Shown: in pieces, positions 26,752 through 35,496 of the stretch
Layout of the letters: each line of letters starts with the position of its first letter
How positions within the stretch are numbered: position 1 is the first letter of the stretch
The notes under the pieces: model-generated
Told to the model about the DNA's origin: nothing
Seen by the model: the letters and a program-made list of their open reading frames with translations, nothing else
Database searches by the model: none
Program-made: the position numbers and the translations under genes
Origin: Acidimicrobiales bacterium
GTDB lineage: Bacteria > Actinomycetota > Acidimicrobiia > Acidimicrobiales > MedAcidi-G1
Length of the DNA: 63,976 nucleotides
Reading direction: 5' to 3'
Assembly (NCBI GenBank): GCA_029245675.1
Contig: JAQWOV010000024.1
Span: forward strand, 1 to 63,976

Positions 26752-28040
26752 AGTTGTTGCTCGCTTTGGTTGAGAGTTCGTCGATCTAACTTCCCTACAA
26801 TCGCTTCTTGAAGGATTGCAGATACTTCTTGAACTGGGAATGAGGAAATTATTTCGTTAAAGAATCCTTCAAGGATGAGTCGCTCTGCCACTGAAGTGGG
26901 TACGCCGCGGCTTTCGATGTAAAACAACTCGTTTTCATCTACTGGAGAAACAGTTGATGCGTGACTACAGACGACATCGTTGTTCTCAATTTCTAAGTTT
27001 GGGATGCTTTCTGCCCAAGCTTCTGGATCTAACTTGATGTTTCGGTTTGTTTGGTTTGCTCGAGTTCGAGAAGCTTCGGGGCGGATTTTTGTCAGGCCGC
27101 TATAGATGGAGCGAGAAGAGTCCGCTAAGGCTCCTTTGAAGAGCAGGTCACTGGTTGTATCTGAACTGATGTGATCTTGGAAAGTTCGGAAATCCAATGT
27201 TTGATCGTCTTCGCCAAAATAGGCGGCGTTAATTCGACTAAACGCTCCCCGACCGGTTAACCGACAATCAGTTCTTGTGCGTACATACTCCCCGCCGATA
27301 CCAGCTATATAAAACTCGGCGCTCGCGTCTTTGCCAGCGTCTACAGCTTGATGAGCGAATTGCCAGGTTTCCGCTCCTAGGTTCTGCACTACACAGTGGC
27401 TATAACGAGCGGCTTGTCCAACTGTGACTTCTAAAACTGGTGAAATTACTGCTTCTACGTTTGATGATGTTTGAATTTCCACCACTTTGACTTCGGAGTT
27501 GTCTTCACAATGAATCATGATTCGAGGGAATACAGCTTCGTTGGTGTCTGTGAGACTAACTATCACGATGGGGTCTTTTATTACGGTTCCTTGTGGTACA
27601 ACAACCACGAGAGGTTCAGGTCCGAAAGCCCGATTTAGGTATCCAAATAGATCTACGGGTTTTTCTAATGCTGCTCCAAAATACTTTGCTCCGTCTTCTA
27701 GATCTCCTGCTGGGCAGATAATAACCCCAGCCTCTTCGGCTTCTTTTCCGATGGTGATGTCTGAGATCCATCCATCTTGAAGAACGACAGTTGCACTGGA
27801 TGAAGAGAACCGTTCTATTGGTAAAGAGGTTAGGTTTTCCGGACGTTTAGAGCTAGGTGTGAGCTCACTCAATTTGAGTTCGTTGACACGGGAGTAACGC
27901 CAAACCTCTTCTTCAGTGTCAGGGGCTTCTACCTGATCTAAATCAGAGTGCGCTTTGTTCCGAATTTCACTTAACCAGTTAGGCCCTGAGAGAGACTTTG
28001 AAATATCTGCTGTAAAGCCTTCTAAATTTGAACTAGCCAT
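26748..28040 (-). CDS. sufD: Fe-S assembly scaffold protein SufD
   Basis: A 430-residue SufB/SufD family protein with the long beta-helix core. The C-terminal part holds LFKGALADSSRSIYSGLTKI, a RANQTNRNIKL segment and CSHASTVSPVDENELFYIESRG, where the family His sits. The N-terminal region (VWRYSRVNELKLSEL) is of the SufD kind. ATG 28040 is preferred over GTG 28049. No sufB is present in the window; if it is not elsewhere, this protein would have to serve both roles. Confidence 0.88.
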   Translation of the reverse strand: MASSNLEGFTADISKSLSGPNWLSEIRNKAHSDLDQVEAPDTEEEVWRYSRVNELKLSELTPSSKRPENLTSLPIERFSSSSATVVLQDGWISDITIGKEAEEAGVIICPAGDLEDGAKYFGAALEKPVDLFGYLNRAFGPEPLVVVVPQGTVIKDPIVIVSLTDTNEAVFPRIMIHCEDNSEVKVVEIQTSSNVEAVISPVLEVTVGQAARYSHCVVQNLGAETWQFAHQAVDAGKDASAEFYIAGIGGEYVRTRTDCRLTGRGAFSRINAAYFGEDDQTLDFRTFQDHISSDTTSDLLFKGALADSSRSIYSGLTKIRPEASRTRANQTNRNIKLDPEAWAESIPNLEIENNDVVCSHASTVSPVDENELFYIESRGVPTSVAERLILEGFFNEIISSFPVQEVSAILQEAIVGKLDRRTLNQSEQQL

Positions 28041-28232
28041 TATGCACACTCGTTACTAGACAAGCAGAAATAAAGCGATTTAATTTCCCGAACACCTGAT
28101 TTATTCTATCGCTATAGGAGAAATACTCATCGTGTTAAACAACTATCTTTAGGAAGTCTTATGCAGTGTTTTACCCAACTCGCTTCTGACCTGATTTACG
28201 GGCAGTATGTACGTATCTAGGAAAGGAAATAA

Positions 28233-29102
28233 ATGAAAGTTGGAATCGCATTTGCGAACATTTTGAATTTCGGCACCCCCGACGGAAGCATCCAATTCGC
28301 ACAGGCTGCAGAAAACGCAGGTGTTGAATCTCTCTGGACCGTTGAACACGTTATTTATCCTTCAAGTTACGATTCGCAATACCCCTATGATCCCAGCGGT
28401 CAAATGGCGATGGCTCCCGACACGGATTTAACTGATCCACTGATCTGGCTTACATGGTTAGCTGCTAATACGTCTTCTATACGACTTGGCACAGGAATCA
28501 TCATTCTTCCGGAACGCAACCCTTTGGTATTAGCCAAACAAGTAGGAACCTTAGATTCTTTCAGCGGTGGCCGCGTTGAGCTCGGTATCGGAGTTGGCTG
28601 GCTTAAAGAAGAGTTTGAAGCTCTTGGAGTGCCTTGGGAACGTCGGGGCGCACGCACCGACGAATACGTTGCTGTGATGCGGGAACTTTGGGGAGGTAAC
28701 GAAGTTTCTTTTGATGGCGAATTTGTCTCCTTTGACAGAGTCTCTTCGAATCCAAAACCTTTGAACGGTTCAGTTCCTATAACCATTGGTGGTCATAGTG
28801 ATGCAGCGGCAAGACGTGCTGGTCGTATCGGGAATGGATTCTTTCCTGGAAAAGGCGACTTAGAGCACATGTTAGGTCTGGTGCGTGAATCTGCTGAGAA
28901 ACACGGACGTGACGCTAGTGAAATAGAAGTCACTTGGGGAAGTGGCGAGATAATGGGTTCAGATCCGGTTGCTGCCGCAGAGAAACTGAAAGAACAAGGG
29001 GTTTCACGTGTCATTGTTCCTTCATTGATGTTTCTAAATAATACGGAAGAGCAATTAGCTGAATTCGGAGAACGTGTCGTCTCAAAGATTGCAGATATTT
29101 AA
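28233..29102 (+). CDS. LLM class F420-dependent oxidoreductase
   Basis: A 289-residue luciferase-like TIM-barrel protein. EFGxP-like start MKVGIAFANILNFGTPDG, then LWTVEHVIYPSSY, IRLGTGIIILPERNPLVLAKQ, LGIGVGWLKEEFEALG and PKPLNGSVPITIGGHS follow the TIGR03619-type pattern. The cofactor is predicted to be reduced F420, as is common in Actinobacteria; FMN cannot be excluded. A good AAAGGAAATAA ribosome site precedes ATG 28233. The preceding 190 bases hold no clear RNA gene, though a 20-codon ORF with its own ribosome site lies at 28161-28220. The substrate is unknown. Confidence 0.87.
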   Translation: MKVGIAFANILNFGTPDGSIQFAQAAENAGVESLWTVEHVIYPSSYDSQYPYDPSGQMAMAPDTDLTDPLIWLTWLAANTSSIRLGTGIIILPERNPLVLAKQVGTLDSFSGGRVELGIGVGWLKEEFEALGVPWERRGARTDEYVAVMRELWGGNEVSFDGEFVSFDRVSSNPKPLNGSVPITIGGHSDAAARRAGRIGNGFFPGKGDLEHMLGLVRESAEKHGRDASEIEVTWGSGEIMGSDPVAAAEKLKEQGVSRVIVPSLMFLNNTEEQLAEFGERVVSKIADI

Positions 29103-29136
29103 GAACTGAAGTTCGCTGCGGGATGTGCAGGGATTT

Positions 29137-29391
29137 TTATTCCTGTATTTCAGATTCTTGATATAGGTGCTTAAGGTCTCCGGGTTGTATCCGTGATTCT
29201 TCGGCGTATTTGTTCACGTCTTCTTCTTTAAGTCGTATCACCCGTCCTAATCTGAATCCGGAAAGAAGGCCTTCGTCTATGAGGCGATATAGCGTTCTCG
29301 TGGTTACACCCAGCCTCTTTGAGGCTTCACTTGAACTGAGCCACGTCACTCCTTCTAAAGAAGGAGCAGATTCCTGTTCATGTGATTCCAT
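29137..29391 (-). CDS. Helix-turn-helix (excisionase/MerR-type) DNA-binding protein
   Basis: An 84-residue protein with a winged-helix motif: TWLSSSEASKRLGVTTRTLYRLIDEGLLSGFRLGRVIRLKEEDVNKYAEES shows the SEAA-x-x-LGVT helix, the turn, and the GR-x-x-R wing. It resembles stand-alone BldC/excisionase-like regulators of Actinobacteria. No integrase is adjacent, so a chromosomal regulator is more likely than a phage excisionase. Its promoter region faces the biotin carrier gene at 29486. Confidence 0.8.
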   Translation of the reverse strand: MESHEQESAPSLEGVTWLSSSEASKRLGVTTRTLYRLIDEGLLSGFRLGRVIRLKEEDVNKYAEESRIQPGDLKHLYQESEIQE

Positions 29392-29485
29392 CTTGTAATC
29401 TTCGCATCTCTGCCTTCGTTGAACAAACCTTTCAAAATACTTTTCCAGCGTGGCACTTGATGTTCAGACATGCTCAAATTCTTTA

Positions 29486-29710
29486 ATGAGTCATTTTGAA
29501 GTTGAAACCCCTGTCACAGGAACTGTTTGGAAAATCAATTTTCAAGTTGGAGACAAAGTAAGTCGGGGTGACGTCATCATGATTATGGAGGCCATGAAGA
29601 TGGAAATACCTGTTGAATCAACTGCCACAGGGAAACTTAAAGAGTTATTTGTTGCCGAAGGCGATCAGGTCTCAGAAGACGATGTAGTGGCAGTAGTTGA
29701 AGGCACCTAA
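29486..29710 (+). CDS. Stand-alone biotin carboxyl carrier protein
   Basis: A 74-residue biotinyl domain. The attachment motif IMEAMKMEI is at residues about 33-41, with Lys the predicted biotinylation site, and the hairpin halves VETPVTGTVWKI and TATGKLKELFV are symmetric. ATG 29486 is preferred; 12 more residues could be read upstream but are not domain-like. It converges on the carboxyltransferase gene with a three-base gap, so the two probably work in the same acyl-CoA carboxylase, although no biotin carboxylase gene is in the window. Confidence 0.88.
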   Translation: MSHFEVETPVTGTVWKINFQVGDKVSRGDVIMIMEAMKMEIPVESTATGKLKELFVAEGDQVSEDDVVAVVEGT

Positions 29711-29713
29711 TCA

Positions 29714-31315
29714 TCAAGGGCGGTATTTGATGTTTGAAGGTCCTGGGGTCCTTAGAGGCGCCGACAAATTAGCAAACTCACAAAGAAGAGGCCGAGTCTC
29801 TCTAGGGTCAATGATTTCTTCAACAAAGAATGCTTCGGCGGTACGGAACGGAGATCTCACTTTATTTAATCGTTCTGTGATCTCTTTAAGTAACGCTTCG
29901 GGGTCGTCGGAAGCTTCTAAGTCCGAACGGTAAGCCGCTTCGACTCCTCCTTCAACAGGAAGCGACCCCCAGTCCCCTGAAGGCCATGCGTAACGGTACT
30001 GGAAACGGTCAGAAGCGGAGTGGGCTGCCCCAGCGACACCAAACACTTTCCGTATCAATATTGAACACCAAGGAATTGAAGCTTGGAAAACTGCTGCCAT
30101 CGCTCGGGATCCGTGTCGAATTGTGGCTGCTTTTTCAGCCTCTGTTCCAATCAAAAACCCAGGGTTTTCTACCAGATGCACTACCGGCAGATGAAAGGTT
30201 TCTGCAAAGTCCACAAAACGCACAACCTTTTGAGAAGCATCAGCTGTCCAACTGCCGCCGTAATGCATTGGGTCTCCGGCCATTACCGCTACTGGCCATC
30301 CATCTAAACGTGCAAGTCCTGTAATAACTGACCGTCCATAGTTTTTACCCATTTCAAAGAAAGAACCTTGATCTAGAACTGATTCGACGATGGTGCGCAT
30401 TTTGTAAACTTTGCGACGATCTCGAGGAACAATGGTCAACAAGTTTTCGTCTTTTCGTTCCGGATCATCAGTTATTGGACCACGCTGCGGAAGTTCATAA
30501 ACCGAAGAAGGCAAATAGGACAAGAACTTTCGACACTGTTCAAAAGCTTCTTCTTCAGAACCAACTTCGTCATCGATAGCTCCGCTGCGAGTTTGAAGCC
30601 GGCTACCTCCAAGGCTTTCTTTGTCTACTTGCTCCCCACCTAATCGATTCACTACTGGTGGGCCAGCAACAAACATTTGAGAAAGTTCTTTCACCATTAT
30701 TGAATAGTGACTTGTCACCATCCGTGCCGCTCCTAAACCCGCTACTGGCCCAAGAGCAAGAGAGACTACAGGAACGGTAGAGAGATTAGTGATGGCGTGT
30801 TCCCATCCAATTACCGCCGGCACATAGGTTCTCGCTCCTCCCCCATGCCCTCCAGTGGTTTCTTTCTTTTTCTTCGGGTCAGAATCTAAAGATTTAACGG
30901 ACCCTCCCCCTCCAGTTCCATCTATCAACCGGATGATTGGAAGTCGAAGTTCTCCAGCCATTCTTTCTGCAGCAACTTGCTTAGCCGGAATTGATGCATC
31001 TGCTGCTCCTCCACGAACGGTGAAATCGTCACCAGCGACTACCACTGGTCGTTCATCAATAACTCCGCGACCGAAAATAAAATTTGCTGCCTGAAGGTCT
31101 ATTAGATTTCCTTCATCGTCATAGGTGGGTCTGCCTGAAATTTTTCCTATTTCATGAAATGAGTCTTTATCTAAGAGTTTGCTGATGCGTTCACGGATAT
31201 TTAATTTTCCACGTTCTCGTTGGCGGTCTACTTTTTCTTCGCCACCCATTCTCTCTACGAAAGTTTCACGAGTTCGGAGTTCCTCTAGTTCTGACTCCCA
31301 TCCCTCTTCTTCCAT
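29714..31315 (-). CDS. Acyl-CoA carboxylase, carboxyltransferase beta subunit
   Basis: A 533-residue carboxyltransferase of the AccD/PccB type. N-terminal RERISKLLDKDSFHEIG, the glycine-rich VAGDDFTVRGGA, the oxyanion segments around GGGSVKSLD and VVSLALGPVAGLGAARM, and late MAGDPMHYGGSWTADASQK plus HLVENPGFLIG are typical. ATG 31315 has TTGGAGC nine bases upstream; a GTG 18 bases earlier is possible. It transfers the carboxyl group from biotin to an acyl-CoA (acetyl, propionyl or longer). The acyl specificity cannot be read. The biotin carrier lies opposite. Confidence 0.9.
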   Translation of the reverse strand: MEEEGWESELEELRTRETFVERMGGEEKVDRQRERGKLNIRERISKLLDKDSFHEIGKISGRPTYDDEGNLIDLQAANFIFGRGVIDERPVVVAGDDFTVRGGAADASIPAKQVAAERMAGELRLPIIRLIDGTGGGGSVKSLDSDPKKKKETTGGHGGGARTYVPAVIGWEHAITNLSTVPVVSLALGPVAGLGAARMVTSHYSIMVKELSQMFVAGPPVVNRLGGEQVDKESLGGSRLQTRSGAIDDEVGSEEEAFEQCRKFLSYLPSSVYELPQRGPITDDPERKDENLLTIVPRDRRKVYKMRTIVESVLDQGSFFEMGKNYGRSVITGLARLDGWPVAVMAGDPMHYGGSWTADASQKVVRFVDFAETFHLPVVHLVENPGFLIGTEAEKAATIRHGSRAMAAVFQASIPWCSILIRKVFGVAGAAHSASDRFQYRYAWPSGDWGSLPVEGGVEAAYRSDLEASDDPEALLKEITERLNKVRSPFRTAEAFFVEEIIDPRETRPLLCEFANLSAPLRTPGPSNIKYRP

Positions 31316-31368
31316 AATTTTGCTCCAAATCACTTCATTAAATTTTAAAGCCCGTTCATTAATTGACT

Positions 31369-32397
31369 TTATTTGAGGATTATTTCCCCATCTCCGTCTA
31401 TCACAGAACCAATAATTGACGCACTATGGCCGGATGCAGTGAGTTCATCTAAGGCATCTGAAGCTTTGTCTTCATCAACGCCGAAGAGTAAACCTCCGGA
31501 AGTTTGCGCATCTGCTAGCAATAACACTTCAATCTCGGTGCATTCACCAACATCGAGTCGATCACTTAACCATTCCAGATTGCGTCGACTTCCACCAGGA
31601 ATAAATCCATCTTCAGCCAATTTGTGGGTCTCCGGCAAAAACAGCACGTTTTCTGTGTGGATTTGAGCTCCAACACCAGATTCTTCCAGAGCTCTACCTA
31701 AATGACCTAATAAGCCGAAACCGGTTACGTCGGTTGCTCCTGTAGCACCGAATTTGAGAGCAATCTCAGAAGCTTTGTCGTTTAAAAGAACCATGGATTC
31801 CATAGCTTCCTTCATTACTTCTTCAGGGGCAGCATCACTCTTTATTGCGGTCGTGATTACTCCCACACCTAAAGGTTTACTAAGAAGTAGTTTTTGTCCG
31901 GCGTGAAAACCAGCATTCGTTAAAAGCTGTTCAGGGTGCGCCTGTCCGACAACAGCGAGTCCAAACTTTGGTTCAGGGTCATCGACGGTGTGTCCACCTG
32001 CTATAACAAATCCAGCTTGTTCAGCTATGTCTTGAGCCCCCAGCAGAACTTCCGCTAAAAGATCGGTTGATAATTCTGCACTGTTCCAGCCGACCAAATT
32101 TAACGCTAAGAGAGGCTTCCCTCCCATCGCATAGACGTCTGAAACAGCGTTAGCTGCTGCCACCTGTCCCCAAGTTCGAGGGTCGTCAACCACAGGAGTG
32201 ATGAAATCTGCGGTAACCACTAAAGCTCGGTCGTCATCAAGACGCCAAACAGCAGCGTCGTCACCGGTTACCGCCCCTATGAGGAGATCAGGATTTTTTG
32301 TTGGAGTCAGTCGACGCACGACGTGCGCCAGTTCGCTCGGAGCGAACTTACAGCCTCAACCAGCGCCATGACTGTACTGTGTTAGTCGTTCACTCAT
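31369..32397 (-). CDS. selD: Selenide, water dikinase SelD (selenocysteine-containing)
   Basis: A 342-residue enzyme making selenophosphate from selenide and ATP. The gene starts at ATG 32397 behind GAGAGGAGGTGGAGC. Codon 14 is TGA (32356-32358) and reads as selenocysteine in the context HGAG-U-GCK, where other SelD proteins have Cys or Sec. Naive calling would start at CGT-rich codon 27 or later and lose this residue. A perfect 8-bp hairpin begins seven bases after the TGA, as expected for a bacterial SECIS. Downstream motifs include GDDAAVW, ANAVSDVYAMGGKP and GFGLLGHLGRAL. Sec requires SelA, SelB and tRNA-Sec elsewhere in the genome. Confidence 0.93.
32330..32348 (-). promoter_or_regulatory. 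SECIS-like hairpin for selD
   Basis: The minus-strand stem AGTTCGCT / AGCGAACT has perfect 8-bp arms around CCG and begins seven bases after the UGA at 32356-32358. Bacterial SECIS elements lie within the coding region directly after the Sec codon and bind SelB. The hairpin also encodes residues KFAPSEL. Confidence 0.75.
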
Positions 32398-32472
32398 GCT
32401 CCACCTCCTCTCAACATCTTCTCTGAAGTTTACCCTACGGCGAACAGCGGTCTGGTTAGTGGCTTACGAATT

Positions 32473-33645
32473 TCAGAGAGACGAAACCGCTTCTAAGAGC
32501 CGATCCACGTCAGCATCCGTTATATATGCAGTAACTCCTGCTCGGACTGCTCCTTGATCTTGATCTAGGCCTAAAGGTTCCATCGCATCAAGGGCATAGT
32601 TATGTCCATTCCAGACAGCCACCTGAGATTCAGCCAAACGTTTCGCTACATCTTCTGGAGATAACCCTTCCACTAAAAACATTAATGTAGGCGCACGATC
32701 AACCACATCTTCCGGACCAGTGAAACCCGCTACACGTACTTTCGGCATGTCGTAGAGGCCCGAAAGGAGACGCTGAAATCGTTTCTGCTCATGTTCACTT
32801 ATATTTTCTATGCCCACTTCCAATAGGAACTGTCCTGCAGCTTCTATACCCGCGAGTGTTTCCCAAGAAGCAGTCCCATATTGCCATCGTCCTGCGCCTT
32901 CAGATGGAGCAGGACGAATTTTGTAAGCCGGCAATTCAGAGAGAAGATCCGAAGTTATCCAAAGGACTCCAGCATGAGGTCCATACCACTTATAAGACGA
33001 CGTCGCATAAACGTCACAACCTATAGTTCCAATATCAGTTTTAATGTGAGGTGTTCGATGCACTCCATCTACCGCGACACGAGTCCCGTTTTGATGAGCG
33101 ATCTCAGTGATTTTAGAAATGTCAGGCATTGTTCCTATGGCATTAGAACCACCTGAAACCGCAACCCACTTTGTTTTGCTCGATAAAAGATCTGTTACTG
33201 CTTCTACCGGCAAACGACCTGTTTTTCCATCCATTTGTGCCATTCGCACATTCGCTCCTGCTTCTTCTGCAGCTATTTGCCAAGGAGAAACATTTGATGA
33301 GTGATCAAGTGTTGTGCATATAATTTCGTCTTCTGGCGACAACGTTTTACCAACCGCGCGTGTTAAAGCCATAAAGTTCGCTGTCGTACTAGGACCAAAA
33401 ACCATACCTTCCGGGTTAGCTCCCAAAAGTTGGCCCATTGTTTCACTTACTCGTTCAACCAATGCATCGCATTCTCTCGATGCTGGAAAAGAACCGTGAC
33501 TGTTTGCATTATTACCGCTGCGTTGCCATTCAGACATGGCTTCTATCGCCGTGTCAACTACTTGAGTTCCTGCCGGGCCATCAAATCGTGCCCATCCATT
33601 GGATAATCCCGGAAACCTGTCTTTAAGATCATTTAGAGTATTCAT
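32473..33645 (-). CDS. Cysteine desulfurase-like PLP protein (TIGR01976-like)
   Basis: A 390-residue class V aminotransferase. The PLP lysine is in TSSYKWYGPHAG, and cofactor contacts occur in TTLDHSSNVSPW and VDGVHRTPH. The C-terminal position where SufS has the catalytic Cys reads VWNGHNYAL and lacks Cys, so classic desulfurase chemistry is not expected. It may be a lyase, epimerase or selenocysteine-related enzyme. It lies 75 bases upstream of selD on the same strand, which makes a selenium link attractive but unproven. Confidence 0.85.
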   Translation of the reverse strand: MNTLNDLKDRFPGLSNGWARFDGPAGTQVVDTAIEAMSEWQRSGNNANSHGSFPASRECDALVERVSETMGQLLGANPEGMVFGPSTTANFMALTRAVGKTLSPEDEIICTTLDHSSNVSPWQIAAEEAGANVRMAQMDGKTGRLPVEAVTDLLSSKTKWVAVSGGSNAIGTMPDISKITEIAHQNGTRVAVDGVHRTPHIKTDIGTIGCDVYATSSYKWYGPHAGVLWITSDLLSELPAYKIRPAPSEGAGRWQYGTASWETLAGIEAAGQFLLEVGIENISEHEQKRFQRLLSGLYDMPKVRVAGFTGPEDVVDRAPTLMFLVEGLSPEDVAKRLAESQVAVWNGHNYALDAMEPLGLDQDQGAVRAGVTAYITDADVDRLLEAVSSL

Positions 33646-33713
33646 ATCCGGGCAGGCTAGTGGTGGAAAAAGTGTTATACCTATTTAGAGAGAAAATATA
33701 GACAGGAAGTTAT

Positions 33714-35486
33714 ATGAGCGACGAGAGTTCAAAAGACTTTGACCAAATAGCTGTCGGAATAGCTGACACTATTCATGATGGTTACGTCAGATACATCACG
33801 TCTTTTCAAGAAATAACTCGCCGCGCCGGCAAGCACTTCGCTCATCAAGAATGGACCAGTCAAGACCAAGAAGCAGTTGAACGACTTGGTATACACACAA
33901 AGGAAGTAAACGCCACTGTCGCCTCCGTAGAACAAACACTTAAATCGTTACCTGACCAAAGAGGGCTCTGGCGAGCAGCCCGCCTCCATTATCGGCGGCG
34001 CATATCTGGAAGATCCGATCTTGACCTCTCAGAAACTTTCTTCAACTCGGTGACGAGACGAATCTTCACAACGATCGGTATTGATAATGATGTAGAACTT
34101 CGTTGGTTTGGTGCCTCCACTCTCCCTAAAAGCGAAGGAGAGTCCAACTTATTTTCTACGTGGACTAGGACTCGGGACTCAGCTGCTCTTATCCGTTCAA
34201 TTCTAGAATCTTACGAATTTGATATTCCTTGGATAGATCTTGAGTCTGATTCTAAAAAAGTAGCCGCAAAAGTAGATGCTTTCTTATTAGATGCTTGGGA
34301 CAACTTAGATTTAGACAACATAGATATGCTGCGCCCTGTTTTTTACCGAAACAAAGGAGCGTACCTTGTTGGAAGACTGCGATACCTGAACCGTCTCACA
34401 CCAATAGTCATTCCAATAATCCATAACCAGGGTGGCTTATCTATAGACACTGTTCTTCTAACCGAATCACAAGCCAGTCGTCTCTTCAGCTTCACTCGAT
34501 CATATTTTTTCGTGGAATGGTCCCGACCTTCAGAACTTGTCGGATTCATCAAATCCATGCTTCCACTTAAATCAATTTCTGAGATCTATACGGCTTTTGG
34601 TTTCAATCAGCATGGGAAAACGAGTCTTTATCGAGCCCTTTACCGCAACATGCAAAACTCGAATGACAAATTCATCCGCGCACGAGGAACCCCAGGAATG
34701 GTCATGGCCTGCTTCACTCTGGTTTCTTTCAACGTAGTTTTCAAAGTAATCAAAGATCGATTCGATCCCCCAAAAAACACCACCCACCAAGCAATAAAAG
34801 ACTGCTACAAACTGGTTTACCACCATGACCGTGTAGGACGAATGGTCGATGCTCAAGAATTCGAGAATCTTTCTTTTGATGCAGATCGTTTCGATCCTGA
34901 CATGCTTGAAGAACTATTAACTGACGCAAGTAAAACCGTTCGTCTAGTCGGAGACCAAGTAGTGATATCTCACTTGTACACCGAACGTCAGGTTTATCCG
35001 CTAAACCTTTATCTACGTGAAATGTCTATTGATAAGGCTGAAGCTGCTGCTCTTGACTGGGGCGCAGCTATAAAAGACCTTGCTGCAGCAAACATTTGGC
35101 CTGGTGACCTTTTCACGAAGAACTTCGGTGTTACTAGACATGGGAGCGTTGTTTTTTACGACTATGACGAAATTTGTCTACTTGAAGACTGTCGTTTCAG
35201 AGAAACCCCTCAAACAGATAACTATGAAGAGGAAATGAGAGCTCAACCTTGGTTCGCTGTTGAACCGGGAGATATGTTTCCAGAACAGTTTCCGACCTTT
35301 ATGGCTTTTCCTTCAGGTATAGATAAGAAGATATGGGAAAGATTCAAAACAGTGCACGGAGATCTTTTCTCTCCGGATTTTTGGAAAGATGTTCAAACAC
35401 AACTTTCCAACAACCAACTACCGGATTTTTACCCTTATCCGGAACATCTTCGATTCCGTCGCCAACCTGCAAGAACTAAGGAGTAA
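33714..35486 (+). CDS. aceK: Isocitrate dehydrogenase kinase/phosphatase
   Basis: A 590-residue bifunctional enzyme that phosphorylates and dephosphorylates isocitrate dehydrogenase to divert carbon to the glyoxylate shunt. AceK-specific blocks are seen: ELRWFGASTLPKSEGES, FTRSYFFVEWSRPSELVGFIKSMLP, HGKTSLYRALYRNM, RGTPGMVMACFTLVSFNVVFK and TERQVYPLNLYL. The length fits (about 580). A GAAGTT-type ribosome site precedes ATG 33714. AceK is best known in Proteobacteria, so transfer is likely. No aceA, aceB or icd is in the window. It is followed by rpe after 10 bases. Confidence 0.93.
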   Translation: MSDESSKDFDQIAVGIADTIHDGYVRYITSFQEITRRAGKHFAHQEWTSQDQEAVERLGIHTKEVNATVASVEQTLKSLPDQRGLWRAARLHYRRRISGRSDLDLSETFFNSVTRRIFTTIGIDNDVELRWFGASTLPKSEGESNLFSTWTRTRDSAALIRSILESYEFDIPWIDLESDSKKVAAKVDAFLLDAWDNLDLDNIDMLRPVFYRNKGAYLVGRLRYLNRLTPIVIPIIHNQGGLSIDTVLLTESQASRLFSFTRSYFFVEWSRPSELVGFIKSMLPLKSISEIYTAFGFNQHGKTSLYRALYRNMQNSNDKFIRARGTPGMVMACFTLVSFNVVFKVIKDRFDPPKNTTHQAIKDCYKLVYHHDRVGRMVDAQEFENLSFDADRFDPDMLEELLTDASKTVRLVGDQVVISHLYTERQVYPLNLYLREMSIDKAEAAALDWGAAIKDLAAANIWPGDLFTKNFGVTRHGSVVFYDYDEICLLEDCRFRETPQTDNYEEEMRAQPWFAVEPGDMFPEQFPTFMAFPSGIDKKIWERFKTVHGDLFSPDFWKDVQTQLSNNQLPDFYPYPEHLRFRRQPARTKE

Positions 35487-35496
35487 AGTCAATATT

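Noticed and set aside
29137-29391. Phage excisionase marking a prophage
   Set aside because: No integrase, phage gene or attachment repeat is nearby; a stand-alone chromosomal regulator fits better.
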